From: a virus | Length of the DNA stretch: 37,640 nucleotides | Strand: one strand, 5' to 3' | IMG/VR virus record: IMGVR_UViG_3300042554_001745 | Span: 1 to 37,640 of that record | Notes under the pieces: generated by a model | What the model was told of the DNA's origin: nothing | Seen by the model: the letters and a program-made list of their open reading frames with translations, nothing else | Databases searched by the model: none | Part shown: positions 8,812 through 18,500 of the stretch, in pieces | Layout of the letters: each line of letters opens with the position of its first letter | How positions within the stretch are numbered: position 1 is the first letter of the stretch | Position numbers and translations under genes: made by a program

Positions 8812-10467
8812 TTAATAATCAAATTTTACAATAACATTTAAATCTACATCATCTCTTTTCTTTATAGCTTGTCCCATTTTACCTACTGCAATTAGTTCGT
8901 TAGATTTGTTATACAAGCCGATGGTAGTTATATAAGGAGATAAAGAACCTGTGAAATCATCTAAATACTCTGCACTCTTAACAGTTTTAGTAGAGGAAGG
9001 GTTCAATGTGAGATTAAAATCACCCCTCTTAATTCTACATAACATCTCAAACTCATACAAAGTTAAGCTATTTTTATAATATAACAACCAATTATTAGAT
9101 AAAATTTCATGATATTTTTTATCTACGCTTGTAATTACTAAGTTACCTGTTCTATAAAATACATTTCCTACTCTACTTGTCTGGTAACATGAGATAGAAG
9201 ATGTATTATAAAGACTTGTTACATTTTGAGATGTTGCCGCTTTATTATAAAATCTTAATTCATCAATAAGTCCTGTATATCCATTTCTTCCATCAAAAGA
9301 AGATGCTCCTATCATGATATCACTTACATTGACAGTTTCATCTTTGACATCCGCTCTCGATGAATTTAATGCTCCATCAACATATAATCTAACATTTGAA
9401 CCTGTCTTAACTAAACATACATGATGAAAATTATTATCTAAAATGGAATTAGAAGATGTTAATTGTAATGTTGAAAACCCATCTGACCTACTAAAAGATA
9501 GTTTTCCTGGTTGTGGATGGGTGTGATTATGTACCGAAAACTCATAAGGGTAGTAATCCACTGGGTAGTATTTAAAGGAAGAAGATGAAAAAACATCGGT
9601 TACTACTAGATTCCCTTTATTTACTCTTTTTAATCTTCCGAATTCTTCTCTGTATAATATGGATTTTTTGTCAAGTATTGTATTTTTATTACTAGTCAAT
9701 ACGCTTTGAGATACCGGTGCCTTTAACCAAAAACTTATGGTGAAATTGTCTGCTGATTCAAAACTGACGGTATCAAAGTTTTTAGTGTGAATATAACCAT
9801 CCCCATAAAATTCCGCAGCTAATCCTGTTCTAGTTCCGTTAATAGGAATACCACTTGAATAGGCTACTTGGTATGACTTTGATTTTTCTTGTGGTTCAAT
9901 TACTTCGCTTTCGTATCTTATAAACAAAGTCTTTTTTCCTCCTCTGCCGTATCTATAAGCTTTATGCGCATCCTGGAATCCCCAATATCCACATAAATTA
10001 TCTGTATTTAGGAAAGAACTTGTATTTATATTCTTGTCATATAAGTTATTGTGTCCATCGTCTACTAAAAGTACATTGTTGTTTAGTCCTTTTAAATATA
10101 ATGTGGTTTCTTTAATCTTGTCTCCGTAATTTAAAGAAGGAATAGAAAGTAAACTAGCTGTTAAAAATAAATTCTTAGTAGTTCTATTTCTGTCCCATCC
10201 CTCTAAAGAATTAGCCCATGCAAAACCTCTCTTATAATACAAGTGGTTTAGTGAATTATAAACAATATACTTATAAGACCCATCTGTATTTTTAGGATAA
10301 GTGATATCTTTTGATGAACTGATATGAATAGGGCCTTTATAGTAAAGACCTTGCTGTACTTGATAACCTTGTTTTGAATAACTTCCGGTGAGGATATAAT
10401 ACTCCTTGTTTACTTCAAACGGGGTAATATTAAAATCCTCACCTCTTATTGGCGCGAATGTACTCAT
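8812..10467 (-). CDS. Virion protein with LamG/concanavalin-like domain
   Basis: This 551-aa protein has a LamG-type jelly-roll domain at about 210-430, recognised from GLAAEFYGDGYIHT, FTISFWLKAP, NNFHHVCLVKTG, VRLYVDGALNS and GYTGLIDELRFYN. The domain often binds carbohydrate. The C-terminus (YITTIGLYNKSNELIAVGK, then VIVKFDY) matches the ends of the next two upstream-encoded proteins, so it is probably a shared assembly or docking segment. It starts 1 bp after the 1064-aa gene and is followed directly by the resolvase. It is likely a tail or baseplate-attached structural protein that touches the cell surface; the exact position in the virion is unknown. Confidence 0.72.
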   Translation of the reverse strand: MSTFAPIRGEDFNITPFEVNKEYYILTGSYSKQGYQVQQGLYYKGPIHISSSKDITYPKNTDGSYKYIVYNSLNHLYYKRGFAWANSLEGWDRNRTTKNLFLTASLLSIPSLNYGDKIKETTLYLKGLNNNVLLVDDGHNNLYDKNINTSSFLNTDNLCGYWGFQDAHKAYRYGRGGKKTLFIRYESEVIEPQEKSKSYQVAYSSGIPINGTRTGLAAEFYGDGYIHTKNFDTVSFESADNFTISFWLKAPVSQSVLTSNKNTILDKKSILYREEFGRLKRVNKGNLVVTDVFSSSSFKYYPVDYYPYEFSVHNHTHPQPGKLSFSRSDGFSTLQLTSSNSILDNNFHHVCLVKTGSNVRLYVDGALNSSRADVKDETVNVSDIMIGASSFDGRNGYTGLIDELRFYNKAATSQNVTSLYNTSSISCYQTSRVGNVFYRTGNLVITSVDKKYHEILSNNWLLYYKNSLTLYEFEMLCRIKRGDFNLTLNPSSTKTVKSAEYLDDFTGSLSPYITTIGLYNKSNELIAVGKMGQAIKKRDDVDLNVIVKFDY

Positions 10468-10468
10468 A

Positions 10469-13400
10469 TTAATACTTAAGTTTTACAGTAAATATAGATT
10501 CTTCTGTAAAGTTTTTTAGTATGGGTTTAGCTAGTTTTCCCACTGCAACAAGTTCTCTTTGAGCATTATAAAGACCTACTGTAGTGATATAAACTTGAGG
10601 ATTATTTACAAAATTCTCATAAATTTCTCCATTGGTTTCTGTAAGTCTTTTGGTAAGTTCCATACCTTCTAGTGAATTAGGGTCTAATGGCATAGATAAG
10701 TCTCCCGGTCTTCTAGAATCCTCTTTCTTATTGTAAATAAAGTAACTGTTATTATTTGTAAAATTAAATTCTCTGTTATTAATTCGGATAAAATAGTAAT
10801 CGTTGTATTCTCTGATTACTCTTCTAGCTTTCATTCCTAAATAATCCCCGCTAATATCCTGTACTAATGCAGATCCCGAAAATGATTTATATAACTTAAT
10901 TGCATTATATCCTTCAATTTCCGATGCGTTAGATGTTGCAAAAGATGCCGACAAGTCTAATTTATTTCCATCTAAAATGACTACACCTAAAGAAGGAATT
11001 AATTTACCGTAATAATGAGGTTTAGATTCATTATAAACTCCTGTTTCTAAAGTTCCTGAAACTATATTATAAGAATATCCTACATCTGTATAGTCTGGAT
11101 TTATATTTATTTTAGAATCGTCTATCAATCTAAGAACTCTATTAGTACCTGCTAATTTTACATTAGAGCCGGTGTGTGTAGCTCTAGTTCCTCCACCTGC
11201 CAAGAATCTAGATCCGGATAGATGTGCAATATTTAGTTCTAAAACACCTGCATCTAACCTATCTTTCAATCTCTTCGACTGATAATTTATAACATATATA
11301 CTATCAGTTTCTTTTCCTGTAAGATTGAATTTAATATCAGGTCTACCTAAAACTAAATTTCTATACTGGCTATAAATAGCTCTAGTAGGAGTTATATTAA
11401 TTTTATTTCCTTCGTCTAAAGATCCGGAACCTCCACTATGACCATAGGCTATGCTAAATTGAATAGAAGATGTTAATGATGTTTTAGGATTTTCATCATA
11501 TACATGTGTATAATATCTACTATAATTCTCAGAAGTACTACCTGTAAAGAAAGTAACTAAATTTCTTTCGTCATTTGAAAAAAGACCTTCTGTAATATCA
11601 AATATATATTTTCTATTGTCTATAGGATTAATTCTTTTTAACCAAAAAGTTTCCGGAACCCTTAGCGTGGTAGTAGTAGTAGTAGTCGTTGGAGAAGGTG
11701 GCGTAGGACTAGGGCCGCTAGGCCCTGGTCCAGGAGAAGGGGAGGGCCCTTCAGGTTCAGGAGAAGGGGAGGGCCCTTCAGGTTCAGGAGAAGGAGGTGA
11801 TCCACCTCCAGTTGTTCCAGTTGTTCTAGTGTATCTGAATAGATAATAATTACCGAACTGTCTTGTTCCCGGAGGAGCATTATCTTCGGGTCTTTGTAAA
11901 GAAAAAGTGAACGGAGAAGGAGTAATCCATCCGGGAATAGTGCTAAAAGTTAATGTATTAATAGTTGACGAATTTACGAAATAGCTTTTATTGTCTATTT
12001 CGTATGTGTAAGAAGAAGCTGAAGGACCAAGTTTTAGTAAATTAGAATCAATAAAAGAAGGCAAAGGTTTGCTTCCATTTACATTTACCGCAGGTCTAAG
12101 TTGTGTAGTTGCATCAACTATTAATCCATTTTCTACAAATTGTATTTGAACTTTTAAAGTACCTGTCTTTATTTCACCTGTTTTATCTCCTTCTCCTTCC
12201 GGTCCTAGACAAGTTGGATCAGATGGATATGAACCAATATTGTATCTTGGGTTTTTTCCTCCTTTATCTGTAACGTTCTCTTTTATAACGGAGTCTATAG
12301 AAGCTTGAAATATATCGTATGGTTTGCTGTTATCAAAAGCAACATTTGCGATAAGTCTATTAACTTTGTTATTTGCGTCACAGAAAGATATATATACTTC
12401 CCTAATCTTAGGTCCTCCGCATGTAGGGTCAGGAGGATTTTGGTCTATACCGATTGATACTTTTGGGTCATTTATAGATAATCTAACGCTTGTTAAAATA
12501 CCATTTTGACCAAGTAATTGTTGTTTATACTGATTTAATTTAGTATTAAAATCATTTTCATTTGTATAAGCAATTATATTTGTTACTGTTTTTACAACTC
12601 CATTGTCGCAGTATTTAAGAATTACTTCTTTTGCTTTTGATAAGTTATCTGTTGGTGATGTGGATCCGCAAGAGGCGTCTCTATTAAAAGGAGTAAAATC
12701 AGTTTCAGGACTTGTGAAACCTAAACCTCTAAGAGTATTTTCATAATCTAGTTTTTTTCTATTTTTTTCATCTACATTATTAGATATAATTGTAGTCTGA
12801 CTCTTTTGTGGAGAACCTTTATCGCAATAAATGGCATATAAAGTGTCAGAATTTCCGGTTTGACAATTAGGAAATGATAATGGAGGGGTAAAATCTACAT
12901 ATACTCCCTTGTATTGAGTTTCTAGTTCTCTTTGTATTGAAACTCTTTGCCTACTCTTATCATCGTTTATTTTAGTAGGGTCTGATGATACTGATATTGT
13001 TCTTAATTCAGTTTTTACTTGATCCCCATTGCAATATACAATATACAAAGATACATTTTGTGAAGATGGAGGCGGAGTGGGTGTGGTAGAGCATGGTACT
13101 GTATTTACGGGGATAACTGAAGGACTACTCCTAATAGATAAGGGGTCAACACCCGAGGTATTAATTAATTTTTCATAAATACTAAGAGCGGCTTGATTCC
13201 TGTCTGTACTTAACGGGAATGTTTGTTCGGAGGTGGTTGCAACTCCTCTTAAGCAATAACCATAATATAAAGTAAAGGTGCTAGATGGAGGAGGGCCGGG
13301 TAAAGTAACTGTAGTAGAAATACAGGGAAATGGAGCGGCTGGTTCATCTATTCCTACCGTATAAGTGTAGTCTGTGTTTAATGGTTTTTGAGAGTCAAAA

Positions 13401-13663
13401 GTATTTAAAAAACTATTTACTTTATTATCTATGTCAAAAGAAGTTCCTGATATAACAAAAGAATTATTTATCAGATTTCCATTTGAACATGCTCTTATAT
13501 TTATTGTTTTAGTTACACTATTAGTTATAGGGTTATTGGGATTAGAGAACCATGTATTATAAGAGATTAAATAATCCACCCTATTAAAACCTATACTATT
13601 TAAATAGCTTTGTTTATCTTCTTCTGATAAATAATAATATACTTCAAAGTCCATAAAATCCAT
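10469..13663 (-). CDS. Large virion protein: six Cys-bounded repeats, Pro/Ser linker, paralogous C-terminal domain
   Basis: This 1064-aa protein has three parts. Residues about 52-490 hold six degenerate tandem modules of 69-78 aa. Each begins with a Y/R-x-C motif (C59, C137, C211, C280, C352, C428) and ends at a second Cys (C114, C191, C267, C332, C415, C485). A low-complexity linker follows, with EPEGPSPSP units and a run of eight Thr. The last about 370 residues are clearly paralogous to the whole 365-aa product of the preceding gene (shared PTRAIY.QY, TDSIYVIN, LNIAHLSGS, HTGSNVKLAG, RLIDDSK) and end in YITTVGLYNAQRELVAVGK. No enzyme motif is seen. It is probably an elongated tail or baseplate appendage. 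The first of two close Met codons was chosen as start. Confidence 0.72.
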   Translation of the reverse strand: MDFMDFEVYYYLSEEDKQSYLNSIGFNRVDYLISYNTWFSNPNNPITNSVTKTINIRACSNGNLINNSFVISGTSFDIDNKVNSFLNTFDSQKPLNTDYTYTVGIDEPAAPFPCISTTVTLPGPPPSSTFTLYYGYCLRGVATTSEQTFPLSTDRNQAALSIYEKLINTSGVDPLSIRSSPSVIPVNTVPCSTTPTPPPSSQNVSLYIVYCNGDQVKTELRTISVSSDPTKINDDKSRQRVSIQRELETQYKGVYVDFTPPLSFPNCQTGNSDTLYAIYCDKGSPQKSQTTIISNNVDEKNRKKLDYENTLRGLGFTSPETDFTPFNRDASCGSTSPTDNLSKAKEVILKYCDNGVVKTVTNIIAYTNENDFNTKLNQYKQQLLGQNGILTSVRLSINDPKVSIGIDQNPPDPTCGGPKIREVYISFCDANNKVNRLIANVAFDNSKPYDIFQASIDSVIKENVTDKGGKNPRYNIGSYPSDPTCLGPEGEGDKTGEIKTGTLKVQIQFVENGLIVDATTQLRPAVNVNGSKPLPSFIDSNLLKLGPSASSYTYEIDNKSYFVNSSTINTLTFSTIPGWITPSPFTFSLQRPEDNAPPGTRQFGNYYLFRYTRTTGTTGGGSPPSPEPEGPSPSPEPEGPSPSPGPGPSGPSPTPPSPTTTTTTTTLRVPETFWLKRINPIDNRKYIFDITEGLFSNDERNLVTFFTGSTSENYSRYYTHVYDENPKTSLTSSIQFSIAYGHSGGSGSLDEGNKINITPTRAIYSQYRNLVLGRPDIKFNLTGKETDSIYVINYQSKRLKDRLDAGVLELNIAHLSGSRFLAGGGTRATHTGSNVKLAGTNRVLRLIDDSKININPDYTDVGYSYNIVSGTLETGVYNESKPHYYGKLIPSLGVVILDGNKLDLSASFATSNASEIEGYNAIKLYKSFSGSALVQDISGDYLGMKARRVIREYNDYYFIRINNREFNFTNNNSYFIYNKKEDSRRPGDLSMPLDPNSLEGMELTKRLTETNGEIYENFVNNPQVYITTVGLYNAQRELVAVGKLAKPILKNFTEESIFTVKLKY
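11667..11800 (-). repeat. Low-complexity linker: trinucleotide run plus 27-bp repeats
   Basis: A TAG-type trinucleotide run (around 11671-11686) encodes poly-Thr. Next to it are 27-bp units at 11727-11753 and 11754-11780, one base different, plus a diverging third. They encode EPEGPSPSP. This is the hinge between the Cys-bounded modules and the paralogous C-terminal domain, and its length could vary by slippage. Confidence 0.85.
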
Positions 13664-13697
13664 TGCACACTATGTTTTTGCTATTAAATATTGATTC

Positions 13698-14795
13698 TTA
13701 GAAATCCAATTTTACTTTCAAAAGAGCTTCTCTGGTAAAACTTTTCTGTAAAGGTTTTGACAGTTTAGCTACTGCGAGTAATTCATAAGAATCAGAATAC
13801 ATGCCTACTGTTGTAATATATACTTTAGGATCATTTATAAAAGTGGGTTGTGAGAAGTCTCCTTCTGAACCTGTTATAAATGTTGGATTGTTGCTAAAAT
13901 TATATCTGTCATTCCTAATTCTTACAAAATAGTGAGTAGATTTCACTTTTTCAGAACTTCTAGCTTGAAATCCTAATTTATCTCCTGATAAATCTTGGAA
14001 TTTAGCAGAACCGGACATAGACCTGTATAATTTAAAAGCATTATCTCCGGCGACTTCAGAACCTGATACTGTTCCGAACGAAGCGGATTTGTCAAGTGCT
14101 GTACCGTCCATTACAACAATACCTAAGTTAGGAAATACTAAACCAAATTTTTGAGGATTGCTAGGATTATATACACCTGATTCTAAGGATCCTGATACTA
14201 AGTTGTAAACTTTTCCAGCTGTAGTTACAGAGGCGGGATTGGATTTAGAGTCATCAATTAGCCTCATGTATCTCCCATTTCCGGCTAGTCTAACATTAGA
14301 TCCGGTATGCGTAGAATTTTGTCCGGGTCCATTAATAAATTGAGATCCAGATAAATGAGCTATGTTAATTTCTAAAGTGCCTACATCTAATGATTCTCTT
14401 AATCTAGCTCTATTTACATTAATTACGTAAATACTGTCTGTTGATTTTCCATTAACCGTAAATTTTCTCTCACCAGGATCTAGACATAATTGTTTGTATT
14501 GACCATAAATAGCTCGAGTAGGAGTGTCGTTTATTTGACCTCCTTCATCAGCAGAGCCAGAGCCATTATATTGACCGTAAGCAATGCTAAATTGAGCTTC
14601 GGAGCCTAGGGCATTTGAAGAGCTATTAAAAATTTCGTAATAATATCTCTTTTGAGTAGCCGTTTGTCCGGAAGATGTAAAAAAAGTTGTTAAATTACCG
14701 TCATTATTTGAAAATAAAGCTCTAGTAATTACTTCCTCTTGGTTAGGTACAATATCGGCTGTATTGAATGTAGTAAATATATCTGTATTTGCCAT
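13698..14795 (-). CDS. Virion structural protein, paralogue of the 1064-aa C-terminal domain
   Basis: This 365-aa protein aligns along nearly its whole length with the last third of the neighbouring 1064-aa protein: ALFSN..GNLTTFFT, FSIAYGQYNGSGSADEGG, DTPTRAIYGQYKQL, STDSIYVIN, LEINIAHLSGSQF, HTGSNVRLAG, YMRLIDDSKS. It ends in the shared tail YITTVGMYSDSYELLAVAK. No signal peptide, membrane segment or catalytic motif is visible. The neighbours are all tail proteins, so a baseplate or tail accessory role is likely. The pair looks like a gene duplication in which one copy gained the repeat-rich N-terminal extension. Confidence 0.75.
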   Translation of the reverse strand: MANTDIFTTFNTADIVPNQEEVITRALFSNNDGNLTTFFTSSGQTATQKRYYYEIFNSSSNALGSEAQFSIAYGQYNGSGSADEGGQINDTPTRAIYGQYKQLCLDPGERKFTVNGKSTDSIYVINVNRARLRESLDVGTLEINIAHLSGSQFINGPGQNSTHTGSNVRLAGNGRYMRLIDDSKSNPASVTTAGKVYNLVSGSLESGVYNPSNPQKFGLVFPNLGIVVMDGTALDKSASFGTVSGSEVAGDNAFKLYRSMSGSAKFQDLSGDKLGFQARSSEKVKSTHYFVRIRNDRYNFSNNPTFITGSEGDFSQPTFINDPKVYITTVGMYSDSYELLAVAKLSKPLQKSFTREALLKVKLDF

Positions 14796-14809
14796 TTTTA
14801 TTTTATTGT

Positions 14810-15493
14810 TTATTCAGTTATTCCAGCTCCAGGAGTTGTTCCTGTAGTAATTCTATTCACTGTTAAGCTAATGGATACTCTACCTCCGGTTTCGTTTCCT
14901 ACTATTGCTAACGTAGCCTTTCTTTGATTTAGCGTAGAACCCTTTGCTTTTAAAGTGAATCCTAATCCAGTTACGCTTATAGCTTGTGCAGCTTCTGTAT
15001 CTGTAATCGTTCTAGGCGTTGAAGGAGCTACGTCTTGACCATTATTTTGTGCCGGAGTTCTAGTTACACCAACAAAGGAAGCAACATCGCTATCAGATAA
15101 AGTTGCGGTATATCCAAAAGTAGTATTTCCGCCTTCAAAATTTATAGTTCTTGGAGATATTGTTATTTCTTCTCCGTTTGTTAGAGTCACTGCTGTTTGA
15201 CCTACAGATATAATTGGTATTCTAACCGTTCTCTTAGGTAATGTAACCAATTTATACTTCATCATTTGAGTTTCATCCACTACAGCTTCTGTTAATGGCA
15301 TGTTCTCTAAGGTAATTCCATAATATGCCGTACCTAGTGGATGATCTGTATTCCATAATGAATAATCAATTTCATCATCGGCTAATGCAAAATGTGTAAT
15401 TTGGAATTCATTTCTTCCTCGTGCAAGTAATTCCCGTCCTCTGCGGGTTAAAATAGCATCTACTGTTATTTGGTTATTGTTTAGGTATCCCAT
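14810..15493 (-). CDS. Virion structural protein (first gene of its operon)
   Basis: This 227-aa protein begins MGYLNNNQITVDAILTRRG and continues LLARGRNEFQITHFALADD, an N-terminal type I associate with virion proteins of marine T4-like phages (recalled, not searched). The C-terminal half (about 95-220) is Thr/Val-rich with alternating hydrophobics, like an Ig-like beta domain. A phage-type promoter motif lies 9 bp before the ATG (15503-15515), so this gene appears to head the block running through the 365-, 1064- and 551-aa virion proteins to the DNA enzymes and the left fibre. Exact function is unknown. Confidence 0.7.
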   Translation of the reverse strand: MGYLNNNQITVDAILTRRGRELLARGRNEFQITHFALADDEIDYSLWNTDHPLGTAYYGITLENMPLTEAVVDETQMMKYKLVTLPKRTVRIPIISVGQTAVTLTNGEEITISPRTINFEGGNTTFGYTATLSDSDVASFVGVTRTPAQNNGQDVAPSTPRTITDTEAAQAISVTGLGFTLKAKGSTLNQRKATLAIVGNETGGRVSISLTVNRITTGTTPGAGITE

Positions 15494-15502
15494 TTTGTTT
15501 GT

Positions 15503-15515
15503 TTTATAATAAATA
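15503..15515 (-). promoter_or_regulatory. Candidate late promoter TATTTATNNTAAA upstream of the 227-aa gene
   Basis: The minus strand reads TATTTATTATAAA, an exact match to the motif, ending 9 bp before ATG 15493. It sits in a 39-bp gap between the 1525-aa and 227-aa genes. No host-type -35 is visible. The assignment rests on recurrence of the motif at other gene starts. Confidence 0.55.
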
Positions 15516-15532
15516 CTTTGAAATATAATATT

Positions 15533-18500
15533 TTACACTATTATTTGATTCGCGCTAACTTCTCTGTATTCTACCACAGGTCCACCGTCAATAGTGTCCG
15601 TTGTATCCACATTAAAATCTAATCCGGTTAATTTACAGCCAGTGAATCTAAGTCTATTAGGTACAGAGTCTTCAACGTATTGGTAGTTAGTAGGAACTAG
15701 AGAAGATGAATAGTAATTTTTTGTGTTTATCAATGTCGCCAGGTTTAGATTTTTTTGATATTGTGAAGAATAATTTACGGCGGTGCTAGATGAGTAATGA
15801 TATACTACTTTTTTATATGCTAAATTAGTTTTTTCAGATTCTATAATAGATTGAGTAACATACAATTTATTCCTATAAATATTTCCAGCATCATTTATTA
15901 CATATTCATTCTTATATAAATATTCTTTTAGTTGCAATTTAGTTAGTGTAGAATTAAAATTATGGAAACTAGATGACAAAACATAACTATATGCATTGTT
16001 GGCATTGTAAAAATTATTGATATTGAAATTAGTAACTTTACCCACTATATTTTCTATCTTATAACATGATGAATCCAATTTAAAATCATTTGATATTACA
16101 TTTGTGTTTCCATCATAAAAATTAATCTTTCTTCTATTTAATATTCTATCTTTGTATGTTCCATTTCTTTTAAATCTATAAGCAATGTTTTCTTCTGTAG
16201 ATCCGCTAACATGCAACACATTTCCTATAAACGATAAATGCCTGTTTAAAGTTGCGTATGTTTCAATTAAATTCCTTTCATCATCAAAATAGTATAATGA
16301 TTCCATGTTTGAATTAATGTCATTTTCATCATTTATTCCATTTGTATTATATAAGCTGATGATTCCTTTTACATAATCTAATGTTCCTATGTTTGATATG
16401 TTAGAGATGTTATTTAGATGTAAAGATGAATTTTCTGAATCTACATTGAATACATCATTATCTAGATTGATTGTTGATTGTATTTCTTCTAATTTTCCAT
16501 TTTCTGATATAGAGTACATGTATTTCATATCTCTATTCATTTCTATGGTGTCCATTAGATTTTCATATTTGTATAAGTATGTTTCCCCGCCAAATTCATA
16601 TAATTTTCCATTTTGATTCACTTTATGAGAATCTAAATCTGAAAATAATAAAGAGTATCCATCATAATAATCTAAAGTGGATGTTATTTTCTCATGCTTA
16701 AAGTCGGGAGTCACAGTTACAGGCAATTCTGATTTATATTTTCTGTACTCTAATTCCACGTCAGGAGGCATGTCCGTACTCGTGCTATATTTTATTTGTT
16801 CAAAATCAGGTAATAGGTTAAAATCTAAGGATGCTGTATATTTTTTATGTGATATTTCTACCGGAGGTGCATAGCTTATAGAACCTGTGTACAAAATATA
16901 TTCTCCTACTTGACTATCGGTTTTTATGATTGTTTTTTCATATTGCGGATTAGTCATAGAAGGGTTTTTTCTTGCGACTTTAGCCCTTTCTAATATATTT
17001 TCCTCTAATAAAATACCTGCAATAAGATTTGCTCTAGCTGGAACTAATTGCTTTATCTGCTCGAATATAGAATAATCATACAGTGAAAATATTTCTATGT
17101 ATTTGTTGTAGTTGTTTCTATTTTTATACTTCTTCCAATAATTTTCTCTGTTTATTCTAAGGTTATTGTATTCATCCCTATATAAATCAGAAGGGTCTCC
17201 AATCAAATTATCCAAATCTATACCTCCATATTGATTTGCTATATCTCTATTTACTTGATCCGTTGGGCTAAACACTACGGCTAACTTATTTGAATCAACA
17301 GGGTCTGTATCAAAGGTGTTTATCTGTACTCTTTTTTCCGGAGATAATTGATTAGTATAAAAAGATTCTTCTATTCGTATCTTGTCGCTTTTTATGACAC
17401 TTGCTCCTATGGAAGGTGAGTAGCTGTAATAAATTTCTGAATAAGGTTTATATTGATTTTCTTGAGACCCCGTAAATCCTCTAAAACTAGCTGTAGTGTA
17501 TTGTGATTTTAGTCTATTAGGATGACTAGAAGATACGAATCTATAAGTAGAATGGTCATATCTAAGAGCATCTACACCCATAGGATAAAACCTATTTAAT
17601 GTGTCAAAAGATGATGTATAAGAAGAACCATGATAAGCTGCTGGATTTAGTGTATGTTCTTCAAATACTTTTTCTGAATATATATCACTGTAGTCCTTAT
17701 ATGCTTGTAAAAATCCTCTATATCTACTTGCTCTAACTCCTGCGTGTTGACTACCCGTAGATCCTCCTAATATGATATTGTGAGGAGTAGACAAAGAACT
17801 TGTAGAACCCCAAGAAAATGCTATATCAGAAGATGCAGTAACAATCATGGAACCAGAAAAACTAATCCAATTTTCAAAATTACCGCTAGATTTTTTCCAT
17901 TCAATATGTATTGAACCTGTTTTTTTAGTATTTGTTATATTTCTATCTGTATATATCCTAACATTCCAAGCGTCTCCATCAAAAAATGGATAATATTGGG
18001 ATTGTATTGTTTTTATAGAAAAAGAAGATGTTGAATTAGATGTGCTTTGTGCGTTCTTATATCTTAAAAAGCCGTAAGCATAACTTCCACTCCTCGATGA
18101 AGTAGAAAAAGCTCTGTAACTTACTAATTCTAAATTACTATATACTTTATTACTATTTTTAGAATCCTCTATAGACCATAAACTCATACTAAGACTAGAT
18201 GAATTCGATGTATTGAATCTAAATTCTGAAACTCTAGGGGCGGATACTTGATTTTCGTTAGGGGATATAGATTGTCCCCACGGAATTTTAACGAATTGAT
18301 TTCCGTCAAATTTTAACAAGTATTGATACCTATAACTTTTATGCGTAGGATTATATTTAGGAGGTCTTGCTCCGCCATACTCCTTAATACTAATTAATGT
18401 TTGAGGAATACCATATATAGATAGTAATGATTTTAAACTTCGTTCCGTACCTTTTGTTTTTAGGAGAGTAGGTATATTATTTACTATTCTCCTCCAAATT

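Noticed and set aside
13670-13690. TATTTAATAG sequence before the 1064-aa gene as another late promoter
   Set aside because: Matches only the first six bases of the motif and lacks the TAAA half at the right spacing.
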